Assembly: GCF_016592435.1 (NCBI RefSeq)
Contig: NZ_AP014545.1
Location: forward strand, 2,798,693-2,862,692
Source of the DNA: Amphritea japonica ATCC BAA-1530
Lineage (GTDB): Bacteria > Pseudomonadota > Gammaproteobacteria > Pseudomonadales > Balneatricaceae
DNA: 64,000 bases
Direction of reading: 5' to 3'
The stretch's first letter is position 1. Each line of letters starts with the position of its first letter. Of the stretch, positions 1-9,169 are shown piece after piece. The notes under the pieces are model-generated. The model made no database searches. It worked only from the letters and a program-made list of their open reading frames with translations, and was not told the DNA's origin. A program made the translations under genes and the position numbers.

Positions 1-350
1 CTAAATATGTAGGTTCCACCCGCATTACCTACCCCTGGCTCGACTGGGCAACCTTTATGTACGATGCCAATCTGACAGGTATGCCAGCTTGTGCCATGCC
101 GATGGGGTTAGGTGATGAAGGTCTGCCGCTATCAATTCAGATTCAAGGCCCCCGGGGGACGGATGCCTCTGTCCTTAATATTGCCGAGCAATTAGAAAAA
201 GTCATTGGGTGGGACAACTCACCGAAAGATTCTGCGGCTGAACCTAAAGCAGACAGCAACCCGGACGAAGATGACAGCAAAGGCATCATCAATCAGATGA
301 AACGCGCCCGCGCTCGATTGGCACAGCTTCGGGGGACGGTATCTAAGTGA
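1..350 (+). CDS. Amidase, C-terminal part (5' end outside window)
   Basis: This is the 3' end of an amidase-signature enzyme; the reading frame is already open at base 3 and runs to the TGA at 348-350. The visible part contains a block typical of the end of the amidase fold, NLTGMPACAMPMG followed by GLPLSIQIQGPRG and an IAEQLEK helix, which matches the GatA/AtzF family. The Ser-cisSer-Lys catalytic core lies upstream and cannot be checked. An acidic linker and a basic helix of about 45 residues follow the usual family end, which is unusual. The stop overlaps the GTG start of the next gene, so the two are translationally coupled. The substrate is unknown. Confidence 0.85.
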   Translation, partial: KYVGSTRITYPWLDWATFMYDANLTGMPACAMPMGLGDEGLPLSIQIQGPRGTDASVLNIAEQLEKVIGWDNSPKDSAAEPKADSNPDEDDSKGIINQMKRARARLAQLRGTVSK

Positions 351-1318
351 AAAATTTGCAGTTTGACGTCATCAGTGAACTTTCACCCGGTGAGAAGTTC
401 AGCGAACTTTTTAGTAAAAGCTGGCCAGCCTACCGGGCCTGGTATCTGGATGAAGGAGAGGAAGCACGCCCCAGCTATCTGGAGTGCATCAATGCACTCA
501 AACAACACATGCCTGAATTGGTCCCCTTGTATAAAAAGCTGACGACACTGTTAGATTGCGATGATTTACAAGCTCGCTTTCTCAGTTTGTACTGTCCTCC
601 GACCTTCTATTCTGCTTGTTCACAACTGATCTATAAGAAAGAGCAGACAGCCCTGATCCGCAACTATGATTTTCCTGCGTTTCTCTGTGAAGGCACCATT
701 ATGCAGAGCCAATGGCTGGATAAAAAAGTCATCGCGACGGCAGATTGTATCTGGGGGGCGCTCGACGGTATCAACGATGCAGGTCTGAGTATCTCTATTA
801 ACTATGGCGGTCGCCTGGTGGAAGGAAAAGGATTTGGGATCACCATCGTGGTTCGCTATGTACTGGAAACCTGCAGTAATGTAGAAGAAGCAATAGAGGT
901 TTTCAGACGCGTTCCCGTGCACCTGGATTACAACATCGCACTGGTTGATAAGACAGGTAATCATTCTACCGTTTTTATCGCACCGGACCGGGATATCTGT
1001 GTCAGTCATGCAACCACCTCAACCAATCATCAGGGATCGGTAGAGCCAGGGAAACCTGTGTTTCTTGAGGACTCTGTTACCCGCCTGGATGCGCTCAATA
1101 AGCTTGCTGCACAACAGGAAACGACCTTACAGGACAGCGCTGCTCAATTTCTCTACAGCCCCCTGTATCGGCAGCATGACATTCACTCATCAGGCACGCT
1201 GTATACCGTTGTATATCTGCCTGCAGAGGGACAGGTCAGCTATCTCTGGCCACATCAAAGCCTCAACCTGAGCTTCGACCTGTTCCCTGAACAGACACTG
1301 GATATTCACTATGTATAA
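347..1318 (+). CDS. C45/AAT-like N-terminal nucleophile hydrolase or acyltransferase
   Basis: This 323-residue protein resembles the acyl-CoA:6-aminopenicillanic acid acyltransferase family (Pfam AAT, peptidase C45), whose members self-cleave to expose a catalytic Cys and then cut or form linear amides. The likely nucleophile is Cys91 in SACSQLIY, followed by the family-typical RNYDF at about 105-109 and by GALDGINDAGLSISINYGGR, which resembles the G-x-N-x-x-G-L stretch of the fold. The start is GTG at 347, overlapping the amidase stop. No signal peptide is seen, so it is probably cytoplasmic. Lying between an amidase and an ATP-grasp ligase, it may act on an amide made or broken by that set. 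The family is fairly clear; the substrate is not known. Confidence 0.75.
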   Translation: MKNLQFDVISELSPGEKFSELFSKSWPAYRAWYLDEGEEARPSYLECINALKQHMPELVPLYKKLTTLLDCDDLQARFLSLYCPPTFYSACSQLIYKKEQTALIRNYDFPAFLCEGTIMQSQWLDKKVIATADCIWGALDGINDAGLSISINYGGRLVEGKGFGITIVVRYVLETCSNVEEAIEVFRRVPVHLDYNIALVDKTGNHSTVFIAPDRDICVSHATTSTNHQGSVEPGKPVFLEDSVTRLDALNKLAAQQETTLQDSAAQFLYSPLYRQHDIHSSGTLYTVVYLPAEGQVSYLWPHQSLNLSFDLFPEQTLDIHYV

Positions 1319-1495
1319 CCAAGCAGCCATAGACCGGGGTGTATTAAAAAGCGCATGACTATCCTGACAAATAGATTCACCTCAATCTTATGCAAGATTC
1401 GCAGCATCATTTTCCCGCAAACACCGAAGAGTGTTAGTGAGATAAAACCAACAGACTCAACCTTATCTAACGATAATAATATAAAGGACGCTACT

Positions 1496-2950
1496 ATGAG
1501 CACACCTGATACTCTTCGAAGCCTATCTGACATCTATCGATTCTTTCGAAACAATACGACACCTATCTACTTCGTTTCACCGACCGCCTATAACATTCTG
1601 GGATTGGGACAGTGGATTCAGGGCTTCAAATATATCTCTCACTTCGACTCTTTCGATGGAGGCCACTTCCGGGTGACCAATCCAACACAGAATACCGAGC
1701 GAGAGTTTCAGTCAATGGAAGATATGGCCAACTATCTGTTGAGCCACAAAGAGTCCGTAGAACTTTTCGAAAAATCGGGCGGTAAGGGTAAGATTCTGAC
1801 CGTTATGTTTGATGAGAAAACAGAAGAGATCGCTAAAAGTTTAGGCATGGAAATAGCTCTGCCGCCTGCAAGCTTGCGAACCCGCCTGGATTCAAAAATT
1901 GTCACCACCCAACTCGCGAATGAAGCCGGTGTTCCGAGTGCTCCCAATATCGTTGATGTCGAAGCCTCCAGCTACGCAGAACTACAAGCGTTAGCGGATG
2001 AGAAAAAGCTGGGGAATAAGCTGGTAGTACAAACCCCTTATGGTGATTCAGGTAAAACCACCTATTTCATCAGCAGCGAAGCTGACTGGGATAAAAACGC
2101 CGATAAAATCGTTGGCGAAACACTGAAGGTGATGAAATACATCAACCACATCCCAGGTACAGTGGAAGCTGTAGCTACTCGCTGTGGCACTTTAGTGGGG
2201 CCATTACAGACCGATATTACAGGTTATGAAGAGCTAACTCCCTATAAAGGGGGCTGGTGTGGTAATGATATCTTCCCTGAAATACTCAAAGGTGAGCAGC
2301 GCGATAAGATCATCTTAATGGTTAAAGCGATGGGCGATAAACTCTATGAAACCGGCTACCGTGGTACTTTCTGCTTTGATTATCTGGTAGATACGGATGA
2401 TGGCGAAGTATATCTGGGTGAAATTAACCCGCGTATCAGTGGTGCCAGCCCGCTTACCAACCTGGTCACTTCAAAGTACGGCGGCATTCCATTGATGCTG
2501 CTGCACCTGCTGGAATTTATGGATGTAGAGTTCGACATCGATATTGAAGAGATTCAGAAGCGCTGGGCTGACTTTGATACCTGGACTCAACTGGTTCTCA
2601 AGCACACCGAAGACAGAGTACGGATGATCACTAAAGCACCAAAAACGGGTATCTGGCGCATGGACGACGATGGCGACATCAACTATGTTCGTCAAAGCAT
2701 CGACTGGGGCAACGTCAGTGATAACAATGATGCATTCTATCTGCGGGTTTACGGCGAGGGAGATTACAGCTACCTGGGCGCTGACATGGGGATACTAATT
2801 GCACGAGGCCGGATGCAGTCTGATGACCGTCAGTTACTGCCACGGGCAAGTAAATGGGTCACCGCAATTAACAAAGAGTTTGAGTATAAAGAGCTGGAGG
2901 AACTGGAAGTGCCCTACATTCCAACCGACAACGTACGTAAAATGCTCTGA
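1496..2950 (+). CDS. ATP-grasp ligase (biotin carboxylase-like)
   Basis: This 484-residue protein carries an ATP-grasp domain in its middle part. Visible elements are KLVVQTPYGDSGKTTYFI, a nucleotide-binding strand and loop, and GEINPRISGASPLTN, which holds the Glu and Asn that bind Mg-ATP. Such enzymes join a carboxylate to an amine or thiol through an acyl phosphate. The biotin carboxylase and carbamoyl-phosphate synthetase large-subunit group is the nearest overall look, but no biotin carrier gene is nearby. The start at 1496 is preferred because AAAGGA lies seven bases upstream; an in-frame ATG at 1355 would add 47 residues without a good ribosome site. It ends just before a strong terminator. 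The product is unknown. Confidence 0.75.
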   Translation: MSTPDTLRSLSDIYRFFRNNTTPIYFVSPTAYNILGLGQWIQGFKYISHFDSFDGGHFRVTNPTQNTEREFQSMEDMANYLLSHKESVELFEKSGGKGKILTVMFDEKTEEIAKSLGMEIALPPASLRTRLDSKIVTTQLANEAGVPSAPNIVDVEASSYAELQALADEKKLGNKLVVQTPYGDSGKTTYFISSEADWDKNADKIVGETLKVMKYINHIPGTVEAVATRCGTLVGPLQTDITGYEELTPYKGGWCGNDIFPEILKGEQRDKIILMVKAMGDKLYETGYRGTFCFDYLVDTDDGEVYLGEINPRISGASPLTNLVTSKYGGIPLMLLHLLEFMDVEFDIDIEEIQKRWADFDTWTQLVLKHTEDRVRMITKAPKTGIWRMDDDGDINYVRQSIDWGNVSDNNDAFYLRVYGEGDYSYLGADMGILIARGRMQSDDRQLLPRASKWVTAINKEFEYKELEELEVPYIPTDNVRKML

Positions 2951-2960
2951 TAAGGGCATA

Positions 2961-3004
2961 AAAAAAAGCCCCACGCTTCTGCGTAAGAAACTGGGGCTTT
3001 TTTA
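2961..3004. terminator. Bidirectional intrinsic terminator
   Basis: A stem AAAAGCCCCA / TGGGGCTTTT (about 2964-2973 with 2992-3001) has an A-run on its left and a T-run on its right, so it can stop transcription from both sides. It serves the ATP-grasp gene from the left and the convergent ABC-F gene from the right. Confidence 0.9.
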
Positions 3005-3037
3005 CATCTGTCAGAAACAGTTTAGCAAGATAAACGA

Positions 3038-4642
3038 TCAGGCAACTCTGGACGCCTTAGTTTGATCTTCCAGGTATTCATCGAACGTCCCTGGAAAGTG
3101 GACCACGTTCTTGTCTTTAATTTCGATAACACAGGTGGCTAACGAAGACACAAAAGCGCGATCGTGGCTGACAAAGATCAACGTACCATCAAAACCTTCA
3201 AGGGCAACATTCAGTGCTTCAATCGCTTCCATATCCATATGGTTAGTCGGCTCGTCCATAATCAGCACGTTGATATCCATCATCATCAGCTTACCGAACA
3301 GAAGGCGGTTCTTTTCACCACCGGAACAGACGCGGGCTTTCTTATTAAAGTCATCAGCGGTAAACAGCAAGCGTCCCAGCATCGCCCGTACTTTAAGATC
3401 ATCATGTTTCGGCGTACGCCACTGTGACATCCATTCAAAAAGTGTCAGATCACAGTCAAAATCAGCTGAACTATCCTGAGGGCAGTAACCGATTCTGGCA
3501 TTTTCAGACCACTTAACGGTGCCTTCATTTACCGCTAACTCATTCATCAAACAACGTAGAAAAGTCGTTTTACCTGCCCCGTTTTCGCCGATCACCGCGA
3601 GCTTAGCCCCGGCTTCCAGGATCAGATTGCCACCAGAGAACAGAGTGCTTCCCTCGAAGCCATGCCCCATCTCTTCAAGAATCAGTGCCTGACGGTGCAA
3701 ACGCTTATCCTGTTTATAGGCAATGGAAGGCACCTGTCGACTGGAAGTTTTCACCTCATCCAACTCTATTTTATCGAGTTTCTTCGCTCGGGAACTCGCT
3801 TGCTTTGCTTTAGAGGCGTTAGCAGAAAAGCGATTAACGAAGGATTGTAGTTCATCCATCTCCGCACTCTTTTTTGCATTCTCAGTCAGCAGCTGCTCTC
3901 GGATCAGCGAAGAAGCTTCCATAAAATATTCATAGTTGCCGGGATAAATACGCAGTTCGCCATAATCGATATCGGCCATATGGGTACAGACAGCATTCAG
4001 AAAGTGACGGTCGTGAGAGATAATAATCATCGTACACTTGCGCTGATTCAGCACCGTCTCCAACCAGCTAATCGTGTGAATATCCAGGTTGTTGGTTGGC
4101 TCATCCAACAACAAAATATCAGGATTAGCGAACAATGCCTGAGCCAATAGCACCCGCAGTTTCCAGCCCGGTGCTACTTGCCCCATCAGGCCGAAATGAT
4201 ATTTCTCTGCAATACCCGCTTCCAGCAGAATATCCCCGGCACGGCTTTCCGCACTGTAGCCATCCATCTCAGCAAACTCGGTTTCCAGATGGGCAACCTT
4301 CATGCCGTCTTCTTCCGACATCTCCGGCAAGGAGTAAATTCGCTCACGTTCCTGCTTTACCTTCCACAGCTCAGCATCGCCCATGATAACGGCATCAATA
4401 ACGCTGTACTCTTCGAACGCAAATTGATCCTGACTTAGAATACCCAGTTTTTCACCCGGTGTTATTGAGATGTTGCCAGCTGTCGGCGTGAGCTCTCCAC
4501 TCAGAATTTTCATGAAGGTAGATTTACCACAGCCGTTCGCACCGATCAGACCATAACGGTTACCATTGCCGAATTTTGCGGAGATGTTTTCAAACAGAGG
4601 CTCAGCGCCAAACTGCATAGTGATGTTCGCAGAGGAGATCAA
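3038..4642 (-). CDS. ybiT: ABC-F family ATPase YbiT
   Basis: This is a soluble protein with two ABC ATPase domains and no membrane segments, 534 residues long, very close to E. coli YbiT (about 530). Walker A motifs are GANGCGKST in the first domain and GENGAGKTT in the second; Walker B regions read [12 protein letters not shown] and [12 protein letters not shown]. The second signature is [10 protein letters not shown], while the first is the degenerate [10 protein letters not shown] also seen in YbiT. ABC-F proteins bind the ribosomal E site and modulate translation; the exact role of YbiT is less settled than that of EttA. It is a single-gene unit, convergent with the ATP-grasp gene and divergent from the DUF924 gene. 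Confidence 0.93.
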   Translation of the reverse strand: MISSANITMQFGAEPLFENISAKFGNGNRYGLIGANGCGKSTFMKILSGELTPTAGNISITPGEKLGILSQDQFAFEEYSVIDAVIMGDAELWKVKQERERIYSLPEMSEEDGMKVAHLETEFAEMDGYSAESRAGDILLEAGIAEKYHFGLMGQVAPGWKLRVLLAQALFANPDILLLDEPTNNLDIHTISWLETVLNQRKCTMIIISHDRHFLNAVCTHMADIDYGELRIYPGNYEYFMEASSLIREQLLTENAKKSAEMDELQSFVNRFSANASKAKQASSRAKKLDKIELDEVKTSSRQVPSIAYKQDKRLHRQALILEEMGHGFEGSTLFSGGNLILEAGAKLAVIGENGAGKTTFLRCLMNELAVNEGTVKWSENARIGYCPQDSSADFDCDLTLFEWMSQWRTPKHDDLKVRAMLGRLLFTADDFNKKARVCSGGEKNRLLFGKLMMMDINVLIMDEPTNHMDMEAIEALNVALEGFDGTLIFVSHDRAFVSSLATCVIEIKDKNVVHFPGTFDEYLEDQTKASRVA

Positions 4643-4888
4643 AGGGATAAGTCCTAAAAGAGAGCAGTAAATAAAGTATCGGTAAGCAGAGCAATACAGA
4701 GTCTTTAGAGAAGCGCGAACTGTAAAGAGTTAAGGCCCTAAAGTCGAGCCAAAACTGTACATTTTTTGAACAAATATTGTTTTTCAGATGAATAGTTGTC
4801 GATACTGCGATTAGGCTATTATAAACCTATCAGAATCCTGACCCGATCAGGTTGGGAATAGGGAATAGAACTAAGTATTTTAGGGGTA

Positions 4889-5428
4889 ATGATGTATCAG
4901 GAAATTATTAATTTTTGGTTCAGTGAAATAGATAACGCCCAGTGGTTTATCAAAGACGTAAAGTTTGATCAGCTGATCATTGAACGCTTCTCCGAGATAC
5001 ATACTCAAGCGGTAGCATGCGAGCTATTCCCCTGGAGAAAAACAGCCTCTGGAAGCCTGGCAGAAATTATTGTATTAGATCAGTTCTCACGAAACATGTT
5101 CCGGGACACACCACAGTCGTTCGCCCATGACACTCTGGCTTTAGCACTAGCGCAATCTGCTATTGAGAAAGGCTTTGATACAGAACTCAGCGAAGAGAAA
5201 CGTCCGTTTTTCTATCTGCCTTTTATGCATAGCGAATCATTGATGATTCATACAGAGGCAGAGCGACTTTATGCACAGTTGGGTAACCCCTCTTCAGCCG
5301 AGTTTGAACATAAGCACAAAGTCATTATTGAACGCTTCGGACGTTATCCTCACAGAAATGAGGTACTCGGTCGCATTTCTACCCCTGAAGAAAAGATTTT
5401 CTTAACCAGTCCCGATTCAGGTTTCTAA
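4889..5428 (+). CDS. DUF924 family protein
   Basis: This 179-residue protein has the features of the DUF924 family: an N-terminal INFWFSEID, a central LAEIIVLDQFSRNMFRD and later PFFYLPFMHSES. Family members are all-helical, TPR-like soluble proteins of about 180-200 residues with no defined biochemical role. Translation can begin at either of two adjacent ATG codons (4889 or 4892), with AGGGG just upstream. It is monocistronic as far as can be seen, divergent from ybiT and convergent with the TPR gene, which ends only 19 bases away. Confidence 0.85.
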   Translation: MMYQEIINFWFSEIDNAQWFIKDVKFDQLIIERFSEIHTQAVACELFPWRKTASGSLAEIIVLDQFSRNMFRDTPQSFAHDTLALALAQSAIEKGFDTELSEEKRPFFYLPFMHSESLMIHTEAERLYAQLGNPSSAEFEHKHKVIIERFGRYPHRNEVLGRISTPEEKIFLTSPDSGF

Positions 5429-5447
5429 GCACACTGTTTTCGAAGCT

Positions 5448-6077
5448 TCAGGGCAGCTCATCCAGCATCTTTGTCGCAGATTGCCCTACCTGCGTATCAG
5501 CGCCTAAAGCCACAGCCGACTTAAGCGCATTACGTGCTTTTTCGGTATCCCCTAACTGATTACTCACAAAACCAAGTGTTAGCAAAAGCCGTTGGTTAGC
5601 AGGATCAATAATAGAGCCTTCTTCCAACATTTTCAGCGCTTCATCAGAGCGCCCTATGTAGTGAAGTGTCAATCCAAGGTTGTTATAGGTATTACCATTT
5701 TCAGGATCAAACTCCAGGAGCTTTGCATAGAGTTCCGCCGCATTCACATAATCCTGCTGGGCGAACATCTCGTTCGCCTGACGGGAGATCTCTACCGGAT
5801 CTTGCAGTATATTAAGATCGGAAGTTGCACCAACCGTATTCCCGCTACCCTGCCCCATATTTTGCGATGGCATACCCTGGCCGGTTAACAGATCACCAGA
5901 CAGTGTTTGTCCGGCAGTTGGCCAGTTCAGACCAGGCTTAGCAGGCGTATTAACCACAGAAGTACCTGATAGATAGTACTCACGGGTCAGGCCAAAAACA
6001 GCCAAACCAAAGACAACCTGAAATACCCCCATTGAGAGCCAGAATTTCATACTGTGAGCCTTAGGGCTATCGGTCAT
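5448..6077 (-). CDS. Membrane-anchored tetratricopeptide repeat protein
   Basis: This 209-residue protein has one N-terminal membrane segment (about residues 11-30), a Gly/Gln/Asn-rich linker (about 45-85) and three or more TPR units in the C-terminal half. Examples are the stretches around AAELYAKLLEFDPENG, YNNLGLTLHYIGRSDEAL and LGFVSNQLGDTEKARNAL. The topology suggests an inner-membrane anchor with a periplasmic protein-interaction domain. The upstream ribosome site is GAGGAGTATTT. No enzymatic domain is seen and the partner is unknown. It stands alone between convergent DUF924 and the glycosylase gene. Confidence 0.8.
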   Translation of the reverse strand: MTDSPKAHSMKFWLSMGVFQVVFGLAVFGLTREYYLSGTSVVNTPAKPGLNWPTAGQTLSGDLLTGQGMPSQNMGQGSGNTVGATSDLNILQDPVEISRQANEMFAQQDYVNAAELYAKLLEFDPENGNTYNNLGLTLHYIGRSDEALKMLEEGSIIDPANQRLLLTLGFVSNQLGDTEKARNALKSAVALGADTQVGQSATKMLDELP

Positions 6078-6191
6078 AAATACTCCTCAAGTAGAGATCA
6101 TTTGGCTACGCGACGGCAGTACTAATCGATACTGCTCTCACTAGTCGACCACGCAAAGCACAATAGATTCAGAAATAATTATCAACTCTGG

Positions 6192-6821
6192 CTACGCCGG
6201 AGCCCCTCGGTAATAGTGCCAAAGAAACAGGGAACCCGCGCTACGGCAGGGCGACCAGTGTTTAATTAACTGACGAGCCTGCTTTGGTGTCGGCTTTTGT
6301 TCCAACCGTTTAAGCCGTCCTAAAGCCACCAGCAACGCAAGATCATCAGCGGGAAAGATATCTTGCCGCTGCAACGAAAACATCAGGTAGATCTCTGCAC
6401 TCCAGCGCCCAAAGCCGCGTAATGATGATATCGCTTTAATCGCTTCTTCATCTGTCATATCAGGCAAAGCATCCAGGTCTAATACCCCTGTCTGTAGTGC
6501 CTCAGCCAGCCCATTAGCATACTCAATTTTACGCCAGGACATCCCTGCATCCCGCAGCGCCTGATCCTCAGTAAGCTGTAGTCGTTCCGGGGTTAGCTCT
6601 CCGTCCGGGACACCACCTAACACAACGGTCTCAACCCGCCCCCGGATTGCTGCTGCCGCTTCAGTCGACACCTGCTGGCCGATAATGATAGCCAACAGTG
6701 CAGAAAATCCGAAAGGACGCTGGCGGGGTAGGGGCGTACCAATCTGCGGTAGCGCCCGGGCAATATCCGCATCCCGTTTGGCCAATTCCGCCAGTGCCAG
6801 ATCAATATGGGACTGATCCAT
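6192..6821 (-). CDS. DNA-3-methyladenine glycosylase II-like (AlkA family)
   Basis: This is a helix-hairpin-helix GPD base-excision glycosylase, about 209 residues. The hairpin reads SSLRGFGRWSAEIYLMF and the catalytic Asp lies in the following IFPADDLAL, as in the AlkA/Mag branch. The QQVS motif near the N-terminus also fits. There is no iron-sulfur cluster tail. Such enzymes release 3-methyladenine and related alkylated bases. The start is uncertain: ATG at 6821 is used here; a GTG at 6851 would add ten residues, and a GGAGG sits about 16 bases before the ATG, rather far. It follows the histidine kinase by about 45 bases and could be read through from that operon. Confidence 0.85.
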   Translation of the reverse strand: MDQSHIDLALAELAKRDADIARALPQIGTPLPRQRPFGFSALLAIIIGQQVSTEAAAAIRGRVETVVLGGVPDGELTPERLQLTEDQALRDAGMSWRKIEYANGLAEALQTGVLDLDALPDMTDEEAIKAISSLRGFGRWSAEIYLMFSLQRQDIFPADDLALLVALGRLKRLEQKPTPKQARQLIKHWSPCRSAGSLFLWHYYRGAPA

Positions 6822-6865
6822 CAGATTATTAATATGACCTCCGGTATCCACTTGTTAGACATACA

Positions 6866-8179
6866 CTACCGCAATGGCAATCCAATGGTTACTTCAATGC
6901 CATGGGGGGCAATGTTTTCCAGGGTTAGCCGACCCTGATAGCTTGCAACAATATCGCTGCAAATAGACAACCCCAAACCCGCTCCCTCTTCTCGCTCATC
7001 CAGGCGCTGCCCACGTAGCATCAACCGTTCAATACTCTCCTGCGGCAGTCCCTTACCATCATCCCGGATACGAATCATAAGCTGGTTATCCACCACCGCG
7101 GTGCTGAGATTTACTTCACTCATCGCGTACTTGCAGGCGTTATCCAAAAGATTCCCGATCAGTTCGAGCATATCGTCCCGGTCCTGGGGCAAAATATGCT
7201 CAGAAGAGAAGTCCGTTTCAATGCTGATGGCCGGATACAGCTTACCCAGAATATTAATCACCGGGGGCAGGTCTATTAGCAGATCCGTTTGTCGGCCCGG
7301 TGAAGAAACCCCAACAATTCGGGCCCGCTTCATCTCTCGCTGAATCAACCACTGGATATCATTTAACAGACCTTTAATATCCGCCCCAAACTCCATGTCT
7401 GATTCATCCTGGAGCTGTTGCAGCCTTTGTAAGGGCCGCTTAATCTCATGGGCCAGATTACCTAAAGCATTACGTGAGTGACTCACCCGTTGCTTGAGTT
7501 GCTGCAATAACTTATCTATATCATCTGCCAGCGGCGCCAGTTCAGAGGGCATACCACTCAGATCCGGTTTTTCTTCTGAATAGCGGAAGGCTTGAATCTT
7601 CTTTCTGACAGAATCCAAATAGCGAAAGTTTCGTGTCAGACTCCACTGCTGCATAAAGAACAGAGCGATCGCACCCAGGACTACCACCAGCACAGCCCAG
7701 AGGGTATAACGCCATTTTAAGGCATCCAGTGGCGCGCTATCTTCGATGATCGTCAGAGTAAAAAGGGTACCGTTTTTACTAAATGCCTGCTGCCAGACCA
7801 ACCAATGCTGGTCGTTAGCCCCTGGCATTTGGAAGCTGTTTTCCTGGCCTTTTGTTAGCGTGTCAAAACTAACTGGGTAATCCCATAAGGAACGACTTCT
7901 AATCTCAACATCGGGGCCTGAGAGCAGGTAGTAATGCCCCGACAACGCTCGTTGATAAACGTTACTCGCCCCTCGCGGGCTAAGCTGCCAGGACTGACTG
8001 AGTGGGTCTTGTTCCAACGCGGCCACTATTGACTCAGCATCGTGCTTCAGACGGGAAAGTATATATTCCTGGGATATTTGCCCTACGCCCCAGTTAATCA
8101 CCACCAACAAAGCCCCCATCGTCACGCATAGGGCGATAATCAGACTTCGGCTTAACTGGTTACGGATAGATACTGTCAT
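6866..8179 (-). CDS. Sensor histidine kinase (PhoQ/QseC-like)
   Basis: This 437-residue inner-membrane kinase has two membrane segments (about 10-32 and 158-178) flanking a periplasmic sensor of roughly 125 residues. A linker, the dimerisation/phosphoacceptor helix with His244 in LAHEIKRPL, and a catalytic ATPase domain follow. The N-box reads LLDNACKYA, with IRDDGKGLP and GAGLGLSI after it. It should phosphorylate the response regulator encoded 22 bases upstream. It is the last kinase-regulator gene of the cytochrome operon, so the signal may be redox- or ligand-related; this is inferred from context. The sensor domain has no motif I recognise. Confidence 0.9.
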   Translation of the reverse strand: MTVSIRNQLSRSLIIALCVTMGALLVVINWGVGQISQEYILSRLKHDAESIVAALEQDPLSQSWQLSPRGASNVYQRALSGHYYLLSGPDVEIRSRSLWDYPVSFDTLTKGQENSFQMPGANDQHWLVWQQAFSKNGTLFTLTIIEDSAPLDALKWRYTLWAVLVVVLGAIALFFMQQWSLTRNFRYLDSVRKKIQAFRYSEEKPDLSGMPSELAPLADDIDKLLQQLKQRVSHSRNALGNLAHEIKRPLQRLQQLQDESDMEFGADIKGLLNDIQWLIQREMKRARIVGVSSPGRQTDLLIDLPPVINILGKLYPAISIETDFSSEHILPQDRDDMLELIGNLLDNACKYAMSEVNLSTAVVDNQLMIRIRDDGKGLPQESIERLMLRGQRLDEREEGAGLGLSICSDIVASYQGRLTLENIAPHGIEVTIGLPLR

Positions 8180-8201
8180 TATAATTTTTCAGTTAACAAC
8201 T

Positions 8202-8870
8202 CTATTTATCAACGGGGCCGATACGATAACCTTTGCCCCACTGGGTTTTGATAAAATCTTTACCAAAATAATTACGTAACCGATTCACGTAGACCTCTAT
8301 GACATTACTGTCTTTAATTCGATCCTCTTCGTAAACCTGCTCGCTCAGCTGATTTTTAGAATGGACTGTATCGGGGTGCATCATAAATTGACGCAACAGT
8401 CTGAAATCAATGGCCGTTAACGCGATAAGCTGGCCATTTTGGTCGATCGCCTGCTGTTCAGACAGTAATAGCTGCACGCCATTCCATTCGAGCACATTAT
8501 CAGCTTTACCCACTGTACGCCGGACAATAGCCTGCAGCCGTGCAATCACCTCATCCGCATGAAAGGGCTTACCCAGATAATCATCTGCACCCGCGTTCAA
8601 CCCGTCTACCCGCTCATGCCAGGCATCTCTGGCCGTCAAAATGAGTACCGGAACAGTATTACGTCTCTCCCGCCAGTGTTTTAACACATCGAGGCCTGCG
8701 ATTTCTGGTAAGCCAAGATCCAGAACAATCGCATCAAAGACCTCTTCATCTCCCAGAAACTGACCATCGGTGCCATTATGCGCCATCTCGACAACGTAAC
8801 CCGCCTTTTGCAAACGACGCTTTAAGCTCTCGGCCAGATCCAGATCATCTTCGACCAGTAAGATTCTCAA
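8202..8870 (-). CDS. OmpR-family response regulator (QseB/PmrA type)
   Basis: This 222-residue regulator has an N-terminal receiver domain (acidic pair EDD at 7-9, phospho-acceptor Asp51 in VLDLGLP, Lys101 in GKPF) and a C-terminal winged helix ending in WGKGYRIG. The sequence is closest to the QseB/PmrA/BasR group. It partners the kinase that follows and overlaps the PepSY gene start side by four bases. Regulators of this group bind YTTAAK-N5-YTTAAK direct repeats. Exactly such a repeat lies 67 bases upstream of the first gene of this operon, so positive autoregulation of the cytochrome genes is likely. Confidence 0.92.
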   Translation of the reverse strand: MRILLVEDDLDLAESLKRRLQKAGYVVEMAHNGTDGQFLGDEEVFDAIVLDLGLPEIAGLDVLKHWRERRNTVPVLILTARDAWHERVDGLNAGADDYLGKPFHADEVIARLQAIVRRTVGKADNVLEWNGVQLLLSEQQAIDQNGQLIALTAIDFRLLRQFMMHPDTVHSKNQLSEQVYEEDRIKDSNVIEVYVNRLRNYFGKDFIKTQWGKGYRIGPVDK

Positions 8871-9169
8871 TCGTCCTGTTCCTCTTTAACTACCTCGCCG
8901 GTAACCGCATCGATATACAGTTCCCATACATCACCCTTAGCATCCAGTAGCTCAGCTTCGTAGACAATACGACCATCTTCCTGCTCGATCTCCAGATCTA
9001 GCAGGTGACCGGACAAACGATCCTTATTGCGGGCGTAGATCTCTTCGAAAGGTAGAATTCGCCCTTCAGCCACCCAGGCCCTCACCTGTTTATCACTAAT
9101 ATCAGACCCGGCATGTGCCAGGTTAATCATCCCAACGACCATAGCCAGGAATACGAACCGAATCCTCAT
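8867..9169 (-). CDS. PepSY domain periplasmic protein
   Basis: This is a 100-residue exported protein with a signal peptide (about 1-18, ending NLAHA) followed by a single PepSY-like domain. The domain contains EGRILPFEEIYARN, then strands VYEAELLDAKGDVWELYID and the typical AVTGEVV ending. PepSY proteins of this size often sit beside two-component systems and b-type cytochromes, and may act as inhibitors or sensory partners. The start at 9169 has a GGAG site and gives a clean signal peptide. It overlaps the dihaem cytochrome gene by 47 bases in another frame and the regulator gene by four. The role here is inferred from its neighbours. Confidence 0.85.
   Translation of the reverse strand: MRIRFVFLAMVVGMINLAHAGSDISDKQVRAWVAEGRILPFEEIYARNKDRLSGHLLDLEIEQEDGRIVYEAELLDAKGDVWELYIDAVTGEVVKEEQDD

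Noticed and set aside
620-1009. 129-codon minus-strand frame inside the C45-like gene
   Set aside because: It lies wholly inside a well-supported gene on the other strand and has no ribosome site or recognisable domain.
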